Assembly: GCA_049515555.1 (NCBI GenBank)
Contig: JBEKTY010000198.1
Location: 1-12,703 of the forward strand
Reading direction: 5' to 3'
Length of the DNA: 12,703 nt
Source: JBEKTY01 sp049515555
GTDB lineage: Bacteria; Planctomycetota; Planctomycetia; Pirellulales; Thermoguttaceae
Shown: in pieces, positions 1-7,725 of the stretch
How positions within the stretch are numbered: the stretch's first letter is position 1
Layout of the letters: the number at the start of each line of letters is the position of its first letter
The notes under the pieces: model-generated
The model's database searches: none
The model's input: the letters and a program-made list of their open reading frames with translations, nothing else
What the model was told of the DNA's origin: nothing
Made by a program: the position numbers and the translations under genes

Positions 1-67
1 GGCCGCGCGCGGCCGAAGCCACACGCTCAACGTCTTTACCTATGGAATAGGCATCCCCTAGAAAACA

Positions 68-90
68 CCTGTTGACAAGCTTAGAACAGG
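68..90. promoter_or_regulatory. Inverted repeat upstream of alaS, possible operator
   Basis: The arms CCTGTT (68-73) and AACAGG (85-90) are perfectly complementary and flank an AAGCTT palindrome (77-82). The element lies 55 bases before the alaS ATG. A TTGACA at 72-77 overlaps it, but no -10 box lies 16-18 bases downstream, so I do not call a promoter. It could be an operator, a small hairpin or chance. The rest of 1-144 holds no gene that I can support. Confidence 0.25.
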
Positions 91-144
91 GAGAGGGGAC
101 CGGAGGCAGTCATTCATTTTAGACAGCAGCGGGTGATAATTTCT

Positions 145-2766
145 ATGAAAAGCGACGAATTGCGGGAAAAGTACCTGGTGTTCTTCGAGTCCAAAGGCTG
201 TGTCCGCCGGCCCAGCGACGTGCTGGTCCCGCGGGACGACCCCTCTGTGCTGTTCACCCCTGCCGGCATGAACCAGTTCAAGGACCACTTCCTCGGGCGG
301 TGCAAGCTGGAGTTCACTCGGGCGACGACCTGCCAGAAGTGCCTGCGGACCGGCGACATCGACAACGTAGGGCGCACGCCCTACCACCACACGTTCTTCG
401 AGATGCTGGGCAACTTCAGCTTCGGCGATTATTTCAAGCGCGAGGCGATCCACTGGGCGTGGGAGTTCTTGACCTCGCGGACGTGGCTAGGGCTGGCCCC
501 GGAGCGGCTGTCGGCTACGATCTACCTGGACGACGACGAGGCGGCCGAGATCTGGCTCGGCGAGATCGGGCTGCCGCCGGAGCGGCTGCAACGGCTGGGC
601 GAGGAGGAGAACTTCTGGCCGGCCAGCGCCCCCAGCCAGGGGCCCGACGGCGTGTGCGGACCGTGCAGCGAAATCTACGTCCAGACGCCCTTCGGCCAGG
701 TCGAGGTGTGGAACCTCGTGTTCACGCAGTTCAACCGCGTGGGGCCCCCGCCCAACAACCTCCGCCCGCTGCCGAAGAAGAACATTGATACGGGCATGGG
801 CTTCGAGCGCATGGCCGCGGTGCTGCAGGGCGTGGAGACGAACTTCCACATCGACATCCTGCGGCCCTTGGTCGAGGCGGCCGGCGAGCTCTGCGGCGTG
901 CCCTACCAGCCCGAAAGCGACAGCGGCCGCCGCCTGCGGCGAATCGCCGATCACCTCCGCGCCTGTACCCTGGCCGTGCACGAAAACGTGCATCCGGGCA
1001 ACAAGAAGCAGGGCTACGTCATCCGCCGCCTGCTGCGCCGCGCCGTGCTGGACGGGCACCAAATGGGCGTGCGGAAGCCGCTGCTGAACCAATTGGTGGG
1101 CCTGGTGGCCGACTTGATGAAACGCCCCTATCCCGAGCTCAGCGAGACCGCCCAGCGGGTCGCCCGCGTGATCGAAAAGGAGGAGGCGAGCTTCCTCTCG
1201 ACCATCGACGCCGGGCTCAGCCGCATCGAGCGGACATTCGCGGAGATGCACCGGCAGCGGCGGGGGGTGGTCTCCGGGGCCGAGGCCGCCGACATGTATC
1301 AGACCCACGGCTTCCCGCCCGAGTTGTTCGAGAACCTGGCCGCCGAGCGGAACCTGGCCTTCGACTGGCCGGGCTTCAAGGAAGAAATGGAGCGGCACGG
1401 GCTGGAATCGGGGACCACCCAGAAGCAGGAGGTGTTCAAGTCCGGGCCGGCCGAGGCGCTGAAGAGAGTGGTCCACCAGACGCGCTTCGTGGGCTACGAT
1501 CGGCTGGTGGTCGACGACGCCCGCGTGGCCGGCATCATCGCCGCCGACCGGCTGTGCGACTCTATCCAGGAGGACGACCAGGAGCGGCCCGTGAGCCTGG
1601 TGCTCGACCAGACGCCGTTCTACGGCGAGATGGGCGGCCAGGTGGGCGACACGGGCGAGCTGGTGGGCGACGGCTTCCGCTTCGAGGTACTCGATACGCG
1701 GATGGACGGCGCGCTGGTGTTGCACGTGGGGCACCTGCGCTCCGGGCGAATCGAACTGTCGGCCCGCGTTCGGGCGAGCGTCAACGCCCGGCGACGGCAG
1801 GCCATCCGCCGCGCCCACTCGGCCACCCACCTCCTGCACTACGCCCTGCGAACGGTGCTCGGCGAGCACGCCTTGCAGCATGGCTCGAAGGTGGACGAGG
1901 ATTGGCTGCGGTTCGATTTCGCCAACCCGGCCGCCGTCAGCCCCGACGATCTGGCGCGGATCGAAAACGAGGTGAACGAGCGGATCTGGGAGGGGCACGC
2001 GATCGGCTGCCGCGAGGTGCCGTTGGCCGTGGCCCGCCAGGCCGGGGCCATGATGCTCTTCGGCGAAAAGTACACGGACCTGGTGCGCATGGTCTCGATG
2101 GGCGAGTTCAGTAAGGAGCTGTGCGGCGGCACGCACTTGGAGAACACGGGCCAGATCGGGCTGCTGCGGATCGTGGGCGAGGAGAGCGTGGCGGCCGGCA
2201 CGCGGCGGATCACGGCCCAGACGGGCCGCTCTGCGCTGGAGTCGGTGCGCCGCGATCATGCGGCCTTGCAGCAGACGGCGCTGGCCCTGCGCGTGGCCGC
2301 CGAACAGGTGCCCGCGCGAGTCGAGGCCCTGGTCAAGGAAGTGCGGCAATTGCGGAAGCAAGCGGCGGCCGGGCACCAGGCCGAGGGCCTCTCGCCCGAT
2401 CAGCTCCTGGCGGCGGCGGCCGAGGTGGGGGGGGTCAAGATCGTGACGGCCGAAATCCCCGGCGGCACCGCCCAATCGCTCCGCGAGCTGATCGACCGGC
2501 TGCGCCGCAAAACCGCGCCGCTGGCCGTCCTGCTGGGCACCCGCCAGGACGAGGGGAAGGTGATGCTGGTGGCCGGGCTGAGCCGCGAGCTGGTCGATCG
2601 CGGCCTGAGCGCGGTCGAGTGGATTCGCCAGCCGGCCGAACTGGTGGGCGGCGGCGGCGGCGGGCGCCCCGACATGGCCCAGGCCGGCGGCAAGGCCCCC
2701 GAGCGGCTGAGCGAAGCCCTCGAGGCCGCCCTGGCCGACATGCGGAACCGGCTTGGGGCCCCGTAA
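145..2766 (+). CDS. alaS: Alanine--tRNA ligase (AlaRS)
   Basis: This enzyme charges tRNA-Ala with alanine in the cytoplasm and hydrolyses mischarged Ser- and Gly-tRNA-Ala. The 873 residues match the usual bacterial length. The class II catalytic core is at about 1-240 (AGMNQFKDHFLG at 40-51, HHTFFEMLGNFSFGDYF at 81-97, WNLVFTQFNR at 189-198, NIDTGMGFERM at 213-223), followed by the tRNA-recognition region to about 460. The editing domain has its four metal ligands, H558 and H562 in HSATH and C660 and H664 in CGGTH. A C-Ala domain with the glycine run GGGGGGRPDMAQAGGK (835-850) ends the protein. I chose ATG 145 (MKSDELREKY) over an in-frame GTG at 133 because AlaRS proteins normally begin that way. 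Neither start has a well-spaced SD. No key residue is missing, and the gene appears to stand alone. Confidence 0.97.
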   Translation: MKSDELREKYLVFFESKGCVRRPSDVLVPRDDPSVLFTPAGMNQFKDHFLGRCKLEFTRATTCQKCLRTGDIDNVGRTPYHHTFFEMLGNFSFGDYFKREAIHWAWEFLTSRTWLGLAPERLSATIYLDDDEAAEIWLGEIGLPPERLQRLGEEENFWPASAPSQGPDGVCGPCSEIYVQTPFGQVEVWNLVFTQFNRVGPPPNNLRPLPKKNIDTGMGFERMAAVLQGVETNFHIDILRPLVEAAGELCGVPYQPESDSGRRLRRIADHLRACTLAVHENVHPGNKKQGYVIRRLLRRAVLDGHQMGVRKPLLNQLVGLVADLMKRPYPELSETAQRVARVIEKEEASFLSTIDAGLSRIERTFAEMHRQRRGVVSGAEAADMYQTHGFPPELFENLAAERNLAFDWPGFKEEMERHGLESGTTQKQEVFKSGPAEALKRVVHQTRFVGYDRLVVDDARVAGIIAADRLCDSIQEDDQERPVSLVLDQTPFYGEMGGQVGDTGELVGDGFRFEVLDTRMDGALVLHVGHLRSGRIELSARVRASVNARRRQAIRRAHSATHLLHYALRTVLGEHALQHGSKVDEDWLRFDFANPAAVSPDDLARIENEVNERIWEGHAIGCREVPLAVARQAGAMMLFGEKYTDLVRMVSMGEFSKELCGGTHLENTGQIGLLRIVGEESVAAGTRRITAQTGRSALESVRRDHAALQQTALALRVAAEQVPARVEALVKEVRQLRKQAAAGHQAEGLSPDQLLAAAAEVGGVKIVTAEIPGGTAQSLRELIDRLRRKTAPLAVLLGTRQDEGKVMLVAGLSRELVDRGLSAVEWIRQPAELVGGGGGGRPDMAQAGGKAPERLSEALEAALADMRNRLGAP

Positions 2767-2788
2767 GGCGGCGAGCCCTCACCCCCTG

Positions 2789-2809
2789 CCCCTCTCCCGG
2801 AGAGAGGGG
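2789..2809. repeat. CCCCTCTC/GAGAGGGG hairpin after alaS
   Basis: An 8-bp perfect stem (2789-2796 with 2802-2809) encloses a 5-base loop, 22 bases after the alaS stop. No U-tract follows, so it is not a standard terminator. A related hairpin is at 12540-12560, and GAGAGGGGAC also occurs at 91-100. Similar CT/GA hairpins are, from memory, scattered in planctomycete intergenic DNA. Confidence 0.6.
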
Positions 2810-2817
2810 ACATCAAT

Positions 2818-2846
2818 TGGTCAATTTGCAAGAGTCCAGTTATAAT
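2818..2846 (+). promoter_or_regulatory. Sigma-70-like promoter of the PQQ-repeat gene
   Basis: A perfect TATAAT (2841-2846) lies 17 bases after TGGTCA (2818-2823, 4 of 6 matches to TTGACA). This predicts a transcript start near 2853 and a leader of about 74 bases. A small inverted repeat, AATTG-GT-CAATT (2815-2826), overlaps the -35 box and could be an operator. Confidence 0.6.
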
Positions 2847-2926
2847 CAAGTCCCGTGCTGAGTCCCGCCCGCCGAGTGTAATCCCGCCCAGTTCTGATCC
2901 CGCCTGACGCTAATTCCCTTCGTAAG

Positions 2927-4561
2927 ATGTGCATCCTGACATGGCCGCTCCCGGCCCGGTGGCCGACTGTTTGTCTGTTCTGCCTGTGCTTGTTGCCGGC
3001 CTCGGCCGGTGGGGCCGACTGGCCGCAATGGGGCGGCCATAGCGACCGCAACATGATCTCCGGCGAGAAGGGGCTGCCGGAATCGTTCAAGCCGGGCAAG
3101 AAAAGCCCCCAAGGCGCCGGCATCGATCTGGCGACCACCGAGAACGTCAAGTGGATCGCCCGGCTGGGCACGCAGACCTACGGCAACCCGACCATCTCCG
3201 GCGGCCGGGTCTTTCTAGGCACCAACGACGAGGCCTTCGACGACCCACGCCTGCATTCCACCCGCGGCGGCGCGGTCCTGTGCCTGGACGAGGCCACCGG
3301 CAAGCTCCTCTGGCGACTGGCCGTCCCACGCTTCGAGACCAACGAGCCCACCTTCAATTTCGATAACATGGGGCTGGGCGTCTGCTCGGCGCCCACGGTC
3401 GAGGGCGATCGGGTTTACCTGGTCACCAACCGTTGCGAGGTGCTGTGCCTGGACGTGCACGGCCAGGCGGGCGGGAACCGCGGCCCGTTCCAGGCCGAGG
3501 GCCAGTTCATGGCCGGGCCGGGCCGGCCACCCGTCGCCCTCCGCACCACCGACGCCGACATCATCTGGACCTACGACATTATCCACCAGTCGGACGTGTG
3601 GGTGCAAGACGCCGCCAATTGCTCGGTACTCGTCGCGGGCGACTTCCTCTACGTCTGCACCTCCAACGGCGTGGACAGCTCGCACACCCGCGTTCCCCGC
3701 CCGCTGGCCCCCAGCCTGATCGTGCTCGACAAGCGGACCGGCCGCGTGGTGGCCTGGGACGACGAGAAGATCGGCACGCGGCTGTTCCACGGCCAGTGGT
3801 CGTCGCCTTCGGCGGGCACGGTGGGCGGCCGAAGGCTGATCTTCTACGGCGGCGGCGACGGCGTGCTTTATGCCTTCGAGGCCCTGACCGCCCTGCCCGA
3901 GCGGCCCAAGCCGCTAAAGAAAATCTGGTCCTACGACTGCAATCCGCCGGAGTACAAGGTCATCGACGGCCGCAAGGTGGCCTACTTCGACGGCGACATC
4001 CGCAAACACCGCGGCAACCGCAACGACGGCCAGTGCGTGTGCTTCAGCGAGATCATCGCCACGCCCGTCTTCTACCGCAATCGGGTGTACGTGACGACGG
4101 GTCAGGACCCCTCGCACGGCCGCGGCCTGGGCATGCTCAGTTGCATCGACGCCACCCGCACCGGCGACGTAACGGCCACGGGCCGCATCTGGAACTACAA
4201 GATCGGCCGCAGCCTGTCGTCGGTCTCGATCGCCGACGGCCTGCTGTACGTGGCCGACCTCTTCGAGGGCCTGTATTGCTTCGACGCCGACAGCGGCAAA
4301 CTCTACTGGACCCAGCCCACCGGCGCCGAGGTGTGGGGCTCCACGATGGTGGCCGACGGCAAGATCTACCTGGGCACCAAGAAGGGCCTGCTGGTAATGG
4401 CCGCCGGCAAAGAGAAGAAACTGCTGGCCGAGATCCACCTCGGCGCCCCGGCCTATTGCACGCCCGTGGTCGCCAACGGCGTCCTGTACGTCGCCTCGCA
4501 CACGTACCTCTGGGCCGTCCAGGCGGCAGCCGGAAGGAAGACCGAGCAAGCGAAGAACTGA
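2927..4561 (+). CDS. Secreted PQQ-like beta-propeller repeat protein
   Basis: This 544-residue protein has a short basic N-region and a hydrophobic core (about 12-26), a Sec-type signal peptide with likely cleavage near ASAGGA-DW (25-31), so it should act outside the cytoplasmic membrane. The mature part begins DWPQWGG, as in many planctomycete PQQ-repeat proteins. Propeller blades are visible as strand-turn repeats: GRVFLGTN (93-100) with CLDEATGKLLW (119-129), DRVYLVTN (161-168), SLIVLDKRTGRVVAWDD (263-279), RLIFYGGGDGVLYAFE (303-318), GLLYVADLFEGLYCFDADSGKLYW (in part, 438-461) and KIYLGTKKGLLVM (479-491). I see no heme c CxxCH site, and the catalytic residues of PQQ alcohol dehydrogenases are not evident. 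A BamB-like scaffold or an uncharacterised propeller is therefore likelier than a dehydrogenase. ATG 2927 has no clear SD but places the signal peptide correctly. Substrate and partners are unknown. Confidence 0.85.
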   Translation: MCILTWPLPARWPTVCLFCLCLLPASAGGADWPQWGGHSDRNMISGEKGLPESFKPGKKSPQGAGIDLATTENVKWIARLGTQTYGNPTISGGRVFLGTNDEAFDDPRLHSTRGGAVLCLDEATGKLLWRLAVPRFETNEPTFNFDNMGLGVCSAPTVEGDRVYLVTNRCEVLCLDVHGQAGGNRGPFQAEGQFMAGPGRPPVALRTTDADIIWTYDIIHQSDVWVQDAANCSVLVAGDFLYVCTSNGVDSSHTRVPRPLAPSLIVLDKRTGRVVAWDDEKIGTRLFHGQWSSPSAGTVGGRRLIFYGGGDGVLYAFEALTALPERPKPLKKIWSYDCNPPEYKVIDGRKVAYFDGDIRKHRGNRNDGQCVCFSEIIATPVFYRNRVYVTTGQDPSHGRGLGMLSCIDATRTGDVTATGRIWNYKIGRSLSSVSIADGLLYVADLFEGLYCFDADSGKLYWTQPTGAEVWGSTMVADGKIYLGTKKGLLVMAAGKEKKLLAEIHLGAPAYCTPVVANGVLYVASHTYLWAVQAAAGRKTEQAKN

Positions 4562-4577
4562 GCCGGCGGGACGACCA

Positions 4578-4605
4578 ATCCCTAATCCCTAATCCCCAAT
4601 CCCCC
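4578..4605. repeat. C-run repeat between convergent genes, G-quadruplex motif on minus strand
   Basis: The plus strand has four C-runs (4580-4582, 4587-4589, 4594-4597, 4601-4605) separated by AAT or TAAT units. On the minus strand these become GGGGG, GGGG, GGG and GGG with 3-4 base loops, which fits the canonical G-quadruplex pattern. The tract ends 1 base from the archease stop codon and lies 19 bases after the propeller-gene stop. No hairpin terminator is visible between these converging genes. Confidence 0.6.
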
Positions 4606-4606
4606 T

Positions 4607-5017
4607 TCAGATATCCAAAATCACCTCGGCCAGCCAGCCCTCTGCCTCGCGGCGGACGGTCAGGCCGTGCCAGGTGACGGCCTTGATCTCGATGTCGGCC
4701 TGATGCCGCGCGGCGTCCAGCGGCTCGCCGCGGGCGATGGCCGTCAGACCGCCGGGCCGCACCGCCGGGGCGAACTCCGACAACAGCAACCGGCGGACCT
4801 GAAACGTATAGAGCAGCTCCGCCAGCCAACTGCGCAAGAGCACGTCGACCCCCTCGCCCTCCAGGGCGAATTGCACGGCCTCGATCGGCCTTACGGCCTC
4901 CAGGTTGGCCACCATGATCGAGAACATGCCCCGCCCGGCCTCGGCGAACAACGTGTCCAGCTCCGGTGCCCGCACTCGCAAACCGACGTCGGCGGTGTGC
5001 TCGAAGGTCTCGTACAT
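4607..5017 (-). CDS. Archease family protein
   Basis: Archease is a small metal-binding cofactor. In characterised systems it helps the RtcB RNA ligase form its guanylated intermediate, in tRNA splicing or RNA repair. The 136 residues match the family length. Family marks are HTADVGLRV (7-15), a middle helix with LLRSWLAELLY (60-70), KAVTWHGL (112-119) and the C-terminal VILDI (132-136). D10 and D135, with the C-terminal carboxylate, are the expected metal ligands from family knowledge. ATG 5017 gives the typical MYETFEHTADVG start, though no SD precedes it. No rtcB lies within the window. The gene converges on the propeller gene. Confidence 0.93.
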   Translation of the reverse strand: MYETFEHTADVGLRVRAPELDTLFAEAGRGMFSIMVANLEAVRPIEAVQFALEGEGVDVLLRSWLAELLYTFQVRRLLLSEFAPAVRPGGLTAIARGEPLDAARHQADIEIKAVTWHGLTVRREAEGWLAEVILDI

Positions 5018-5024
5018 CCGCGGA

Positions 5025-5207
5025 CTACCACTTGAACGCCGCTACCCAAATGCCGCAAGAGAAGAGCCACATTGCCAGGACCGCCCATAACTCCTGCGAA
5101 AGTAAGACCTTGCGCCACTCGACCTTCCACCAGCGCCTCGCCTTCGAGCACCCATCCGCTCCGCCGTGGTGTCCCGCAACTAGTGCGAACGATTGCGGGC
5201 GGGCGTT
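5025..5207 (-). other. Stretch encoding a Trp-rich hydrophobic helix, no start codon seen
   Basis: This 183-base gap between the large membrane-protein gene and archease is open in the frame directly continuing past the TAG of the former (5210-5208), and ends at TAG 5027-5025. The open frame ends in a basic, Trp-rich stretch followed by about 20 hydrophobic residues (ELWAVLAMWLFSCGIWVAAF) and then KW. That looks like a membrane anchor. There is no ATG, GTG or TTG before the helix in this frame, so a normal gene cannot be called. It may be the remnant of a small membrane gene, a readthrough extension, a gene with a rare start codon, or chance. Confidence 0.25.
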
Positions 5208-7721
5208 CTACGCCCCCGGCGGCTGCGGCGCCGGCGGCGGCGGCGGCCCGGACTCCGGGGCGGCGGGCTTGGCCGGCGGTAGGTCGGACCCCGGCCGCGG
5301 TGGCGGCGGCACCGGCGGCTCACCGCCCGCGGGCTGCTCGCCGGCCGCCGGCTGGGCCGACTCGGCCGAGGCACGGATCTTATCTTCCGGCGTCCTGTGC
5401 CGGATCTTGCCCGCTGCCTGCTCCTGGGTCCACCGCTGCACCAGTGGCTGACGCTTATCGGCCGGCAATTCCGGCCGGTAGTAGTGCGACCCCAGGTTGC
5501 CCGAAATGTCTTTCAAGCTCCCGAAGGCCAGGACCCGGAAGGCCAAGATCTCGTGGTCCAGGAACTTTACCAGCCGGGTGTCCTCGCCGCCGAGCAAGTC
5601 CTTGTCGGTGTAGCCCCACAGCATGCGGTACAAGCTGGCCGAATCCTGACCGAACTGCCGTTCCATGGCCTGGCGTACGGCGGCGGCGGCCTCCGGTCCG
5701 CGGGCCACGGCCTGCCGGAGCTGGTCAATGTAGGCCGGCCACTCGCGCTTGAACTTCTCGTCGTTCAGCGCGGCCACCAGCGGGCCGCACTGACCCAAGT
5801 AGCCCAGGCACCGCGCCGCCAGCAGCCGCACTTCGCTACGCCGGTCTTCGATCAACTCCATCAACACCAGCCCGGCGGGGCGCTCCGGCTGCAGCGCCTG
5901 GGCCACAAAGACCGAGGCCCGCTGCTCCAACGGGCTGACCGTGTCGATCGCCACCCATTTCGGCGTGTCCTTGGCGTCGGCCGGCGGCGAACCGGCGGGC
6001 GGGGCCACGAGGACCAGGCGGGCCGGGGCGGTCAAGGGCACCGCCGCCGTCGCGCGGCCCTCGTCCCACACCAACCCGCCGCGGGCGGCGTACAGCGTCA
6101 CCGACCAGTGAAACGGCCCCGACTCGGGATCGCTGCCCGGCTCGTGAATCGGGGTCACTTCCACCGCGGCCACCGATTCCACGCTCGACAGGGTAATGCT
6201 CCCGCTCCGCGGCCCGGCTGCCACGCGGACGCGGATCCCCGGCTGCACCAGCGGCTTGAGCACCACTCGGCCGTAGGAGAGCTTCAGCCCCGGCCGCCCC
6301 TGGCCGCTGTCGTCGGTCAGCTCGATCCGCGTGCCGCTCAGCAACTCCAGCGTGGCGCCCACGCTCAAAATAACCACCCGCGGGCGATAGGTGGGCAGGG
6401 CCACCAGCGCCTCGCCGGCAGGCAGGAACTCTTCCGCCGAAACGCGGCGCCACACCGCCGAGGCGACGTCGTCCTTCACCAGGATGTCCTGCGCGTCGGA
6501 GATGACGCGACCCACCCGGGCCCCGGCCGCGGCCTCCGGTGCGGGGGGCGGCGGAGTCCCGGCCTTCCCGCCGGGCACCGCAGGCGGCGGCTCACCCACC
6601 GCCGGCCGTTCCACTTCCGGGCCGAGTCGCGTGTCGGCTTTCATCCGGGCCTTCGCGTCCAACGTGGCCACTTTCAGCGGCTGGGCGGTCTCCGCCGGCT
6701 TCGCGGTCTCCGTCGGTTTGACGCCCTCTGCCGGTTTGGCGGTCTCGGACGGTTTGGCGCTCTCCGCCGGGGGCTTGCCGGCCCGTCCGATGGCCGTCGC
6801 GGACGGCCCGACCTTCCCTTTTTCGGCCGGCCCCTTGGCCTCGGGTCCGGCTGCCGGGCCCGCGGCGGACTCAGCCGAGCCCGGTGCCGGTTTGGCCGCT
6901 TCCGAAGCCGCCGCGGGCGGGGACTGTCCCAAGTTTCGTCCGACGAAACTGGGACTGTCCCCTTCAACGCCCGAAGCCTTCGCTGGCGTACGGCCGGCCT
7001 TCGCCGACGGGAATTCGCTTTGCAGCTCGTTCCCAGCCAGCTCGGGCCTGGCCGCCCCCGTGAAATAGCTACGCGCCCGCTCGATCAAGTTCCCAAGCGG
7101 TGTGTTCCGCTCGAACTGGCCTAGGAACATCAATAGCAGACCGGCCAGCCCGCCGGCCAGCAGCAGCATAGCGGCGGCGGGCAGGAGGCGCCTTTTTCTC
7201 GATGGCTCGCGGAGGTATGCGGGCACAAGCGGCCTGGGCCGGCCCCGGGAAGCGGCGTCCGCAGCCGCGCCGTCCCCGGCAATGACCGCCGCCGCCGCGA
7301 CCGCGGCCCGACGTTCCTCCTCGGCCGTCGCCGCAACCTGCGGCAACTGATACATCCGCTGCCGGCTGACCAGGTCGATCTCGGCCGCCTCGCCCAGCAC
7401 GAGCGTCAGAATCTGGTGGCTCGACGCCACCTCGGCCAAGTGTACGTCCGACTTCAGGCAGACCTCCTCGAACTCGGCCACGCGATCCCCCGGCAACACG
7501 TTATCGAGATACTCGGCCACCGTGTTGGCGTTGCTGAGCGGGTCGCGCTCCGTCAGCGGGGGGGCCGTCAGACGTAGCCGACGCATCACGTCCCGCACCC
7601 GATTGAGCATGTCCGTCGCAAATTTGCTGTCTTCGATCTTCTTGCCGATGTCTTTGGCGTCTTCCGGCTCCAGCAGGCCGTCCAGGTACGCCAACATGGT
7701 CCGTAAAGTTAATCGCATCAT
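5208..7721 (-). CDS. Large single-pass membrane protein, anti-sigma-like N-terminus, FecR-like and HEAT-like parts
   Basis: This 837-residue protein is not assigned to a characterised family. Two similar helical units begin it: YLDGLLEPEDAKD... (12-51) and YLDNVLPGDRVAE... (71-109). They resemble the cytoplasmic part of planctomycete anti-sigma-like proteins but lack a zinc-binding HxxxCxxC. A basic patch RKRR (175-178) precedes one transmembrane helix (about 179-200), implying N-in/C-out topology. A Pro/Ala/Lys linker (about 235-400) holds KPSETAKPAE-type repeats (323-348). Next is a beta-rich region (about 430-570, VVILSVGATLELLSGTRIEL) recalling FecR-like domains. A helical, HEAT-like region (about 595-745) leads to a proline-rich tail. 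ATG 7721 and an adjacent ATG 7718 both follow AAGGAGGG; the second is better spaced. A palindrome sits inside the linker. The architecture suggests transmembrane signalling or envelope sensing, which is inference. Confidence 0.85.
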   Translation of the reverse strand: MMRLTLRTMLAYLDGLLEPEDAKDIGKKIEDSKFATDMLNRVRDVMRRLRLTAPPLTERDPLSNANTVAEYLDNVLPGDRVAEFEEVCLKSDVHLAEVASSHQILTLVLGEAAEIDLVSRQRMYQLPQVAATAEEERRAAVAAAAVIAGDGAAADAASRGRPRPLVPAYLREPSRKRRLLPAAAMLLLAGGLAGLLLMFLGQFERNTPLGNLIERARSYFTGAARPELAGNELQSEFPSAKAGRTPAKASGVEGDSPSFVGRNLGQSPPAAASEAAKPAPGSAESAAGPAAGPEAKGPAEKGKVGPSATAIGRAGKPPAESAKPSETAKPAEGVKPTETAKPAETAQPLKVATLDAKARMKADTRLGPEVERPAVGEPPPAVPGGKAGTPPPPAPEAAAGARVGRVISDAQDILVKDDVASAVWRRVSAEEFLPAGEALVALPTYRPRVVILSVGATLELLSGTRIELTDDSGQGRPGLKLSYGRVVLKPLVQPGIRVRVAAGPRSGSITLSSVESVAAVEVTPIHEPGSDPESGPFHWSVTLYAARGGLVWDEGRATAAVPLTAPARLVLVAPPAGSPPADAKDTPKWVAIDTVSPLEQRASVFVAQALQPERPAGLVLMELIEDRRSEVRLLAARCLGYLGQCGPLVAALNDEKFKREWPAYIDQLRQAVARGPEAAAAVRQAMERQFGQDSASLYRMLWGYTDKDLLGGEDTRLVKFLDHEILAFRVLAFGSLKDISGNLGSHYYRPELPADKRQPLVQRWTQEQAAGKIRHRTPEDKIRASAESAQPAAGEQPAGGEPPVPPPPRPGSDLPPAKPAAPESGPPPPPAPQPPGA
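6919..6962. repeat. 44-bp palindromic element inside the membrane-protein gene
   Basis: The arms 6919-6940 and 6942-6962 are complementary apart from one bulged base and one mismatch, centred on 6941. GGGGACTGTCCC (6919-6930) and GGGACTGTCCCC (6951-6962) also form a direct repeat, each half nearly self-palindromic. Read on the minus strand it is translated as GDSPSFVGRNLGQSPP (254-269, including flank) within the low-complexity linker and keeps the frame open. It looks like a mobile or dispersed palindromic repeat inserted where the protein tolerates it. Confidence 0.8.
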
Positions 7722-7725
7722 GGCA

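Noticed and set aside
72..77. TTGACA as a -35 box for alaS
   Set aside because: The bases 16-18 downstream are G-rich, and no TATAAT-like hexamer is present.
487..2475. 662-codon minus-strand open frame opposite alaS
   Set aside because: alaS is certain on the other strand. The antisense product has no recognisable domain and a skewed His/Leu/Arg/Gly composition.
4891..5151. 86-codon minus-strand frame overlapping the archease start
   Set aside because: Its last half is archease read out of frame, and the first half shows no domain. The more suggestive frame in this gap is the hydrophobic one reported separately.
5397..7124. 575-codon plus-strand open frame opposite the large membrane protein
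   Set aside because: The product is Arg/Gly/His-rich without domains. The minus-strand gene has a strong SD, a membrane helix and an ordered domain layout.
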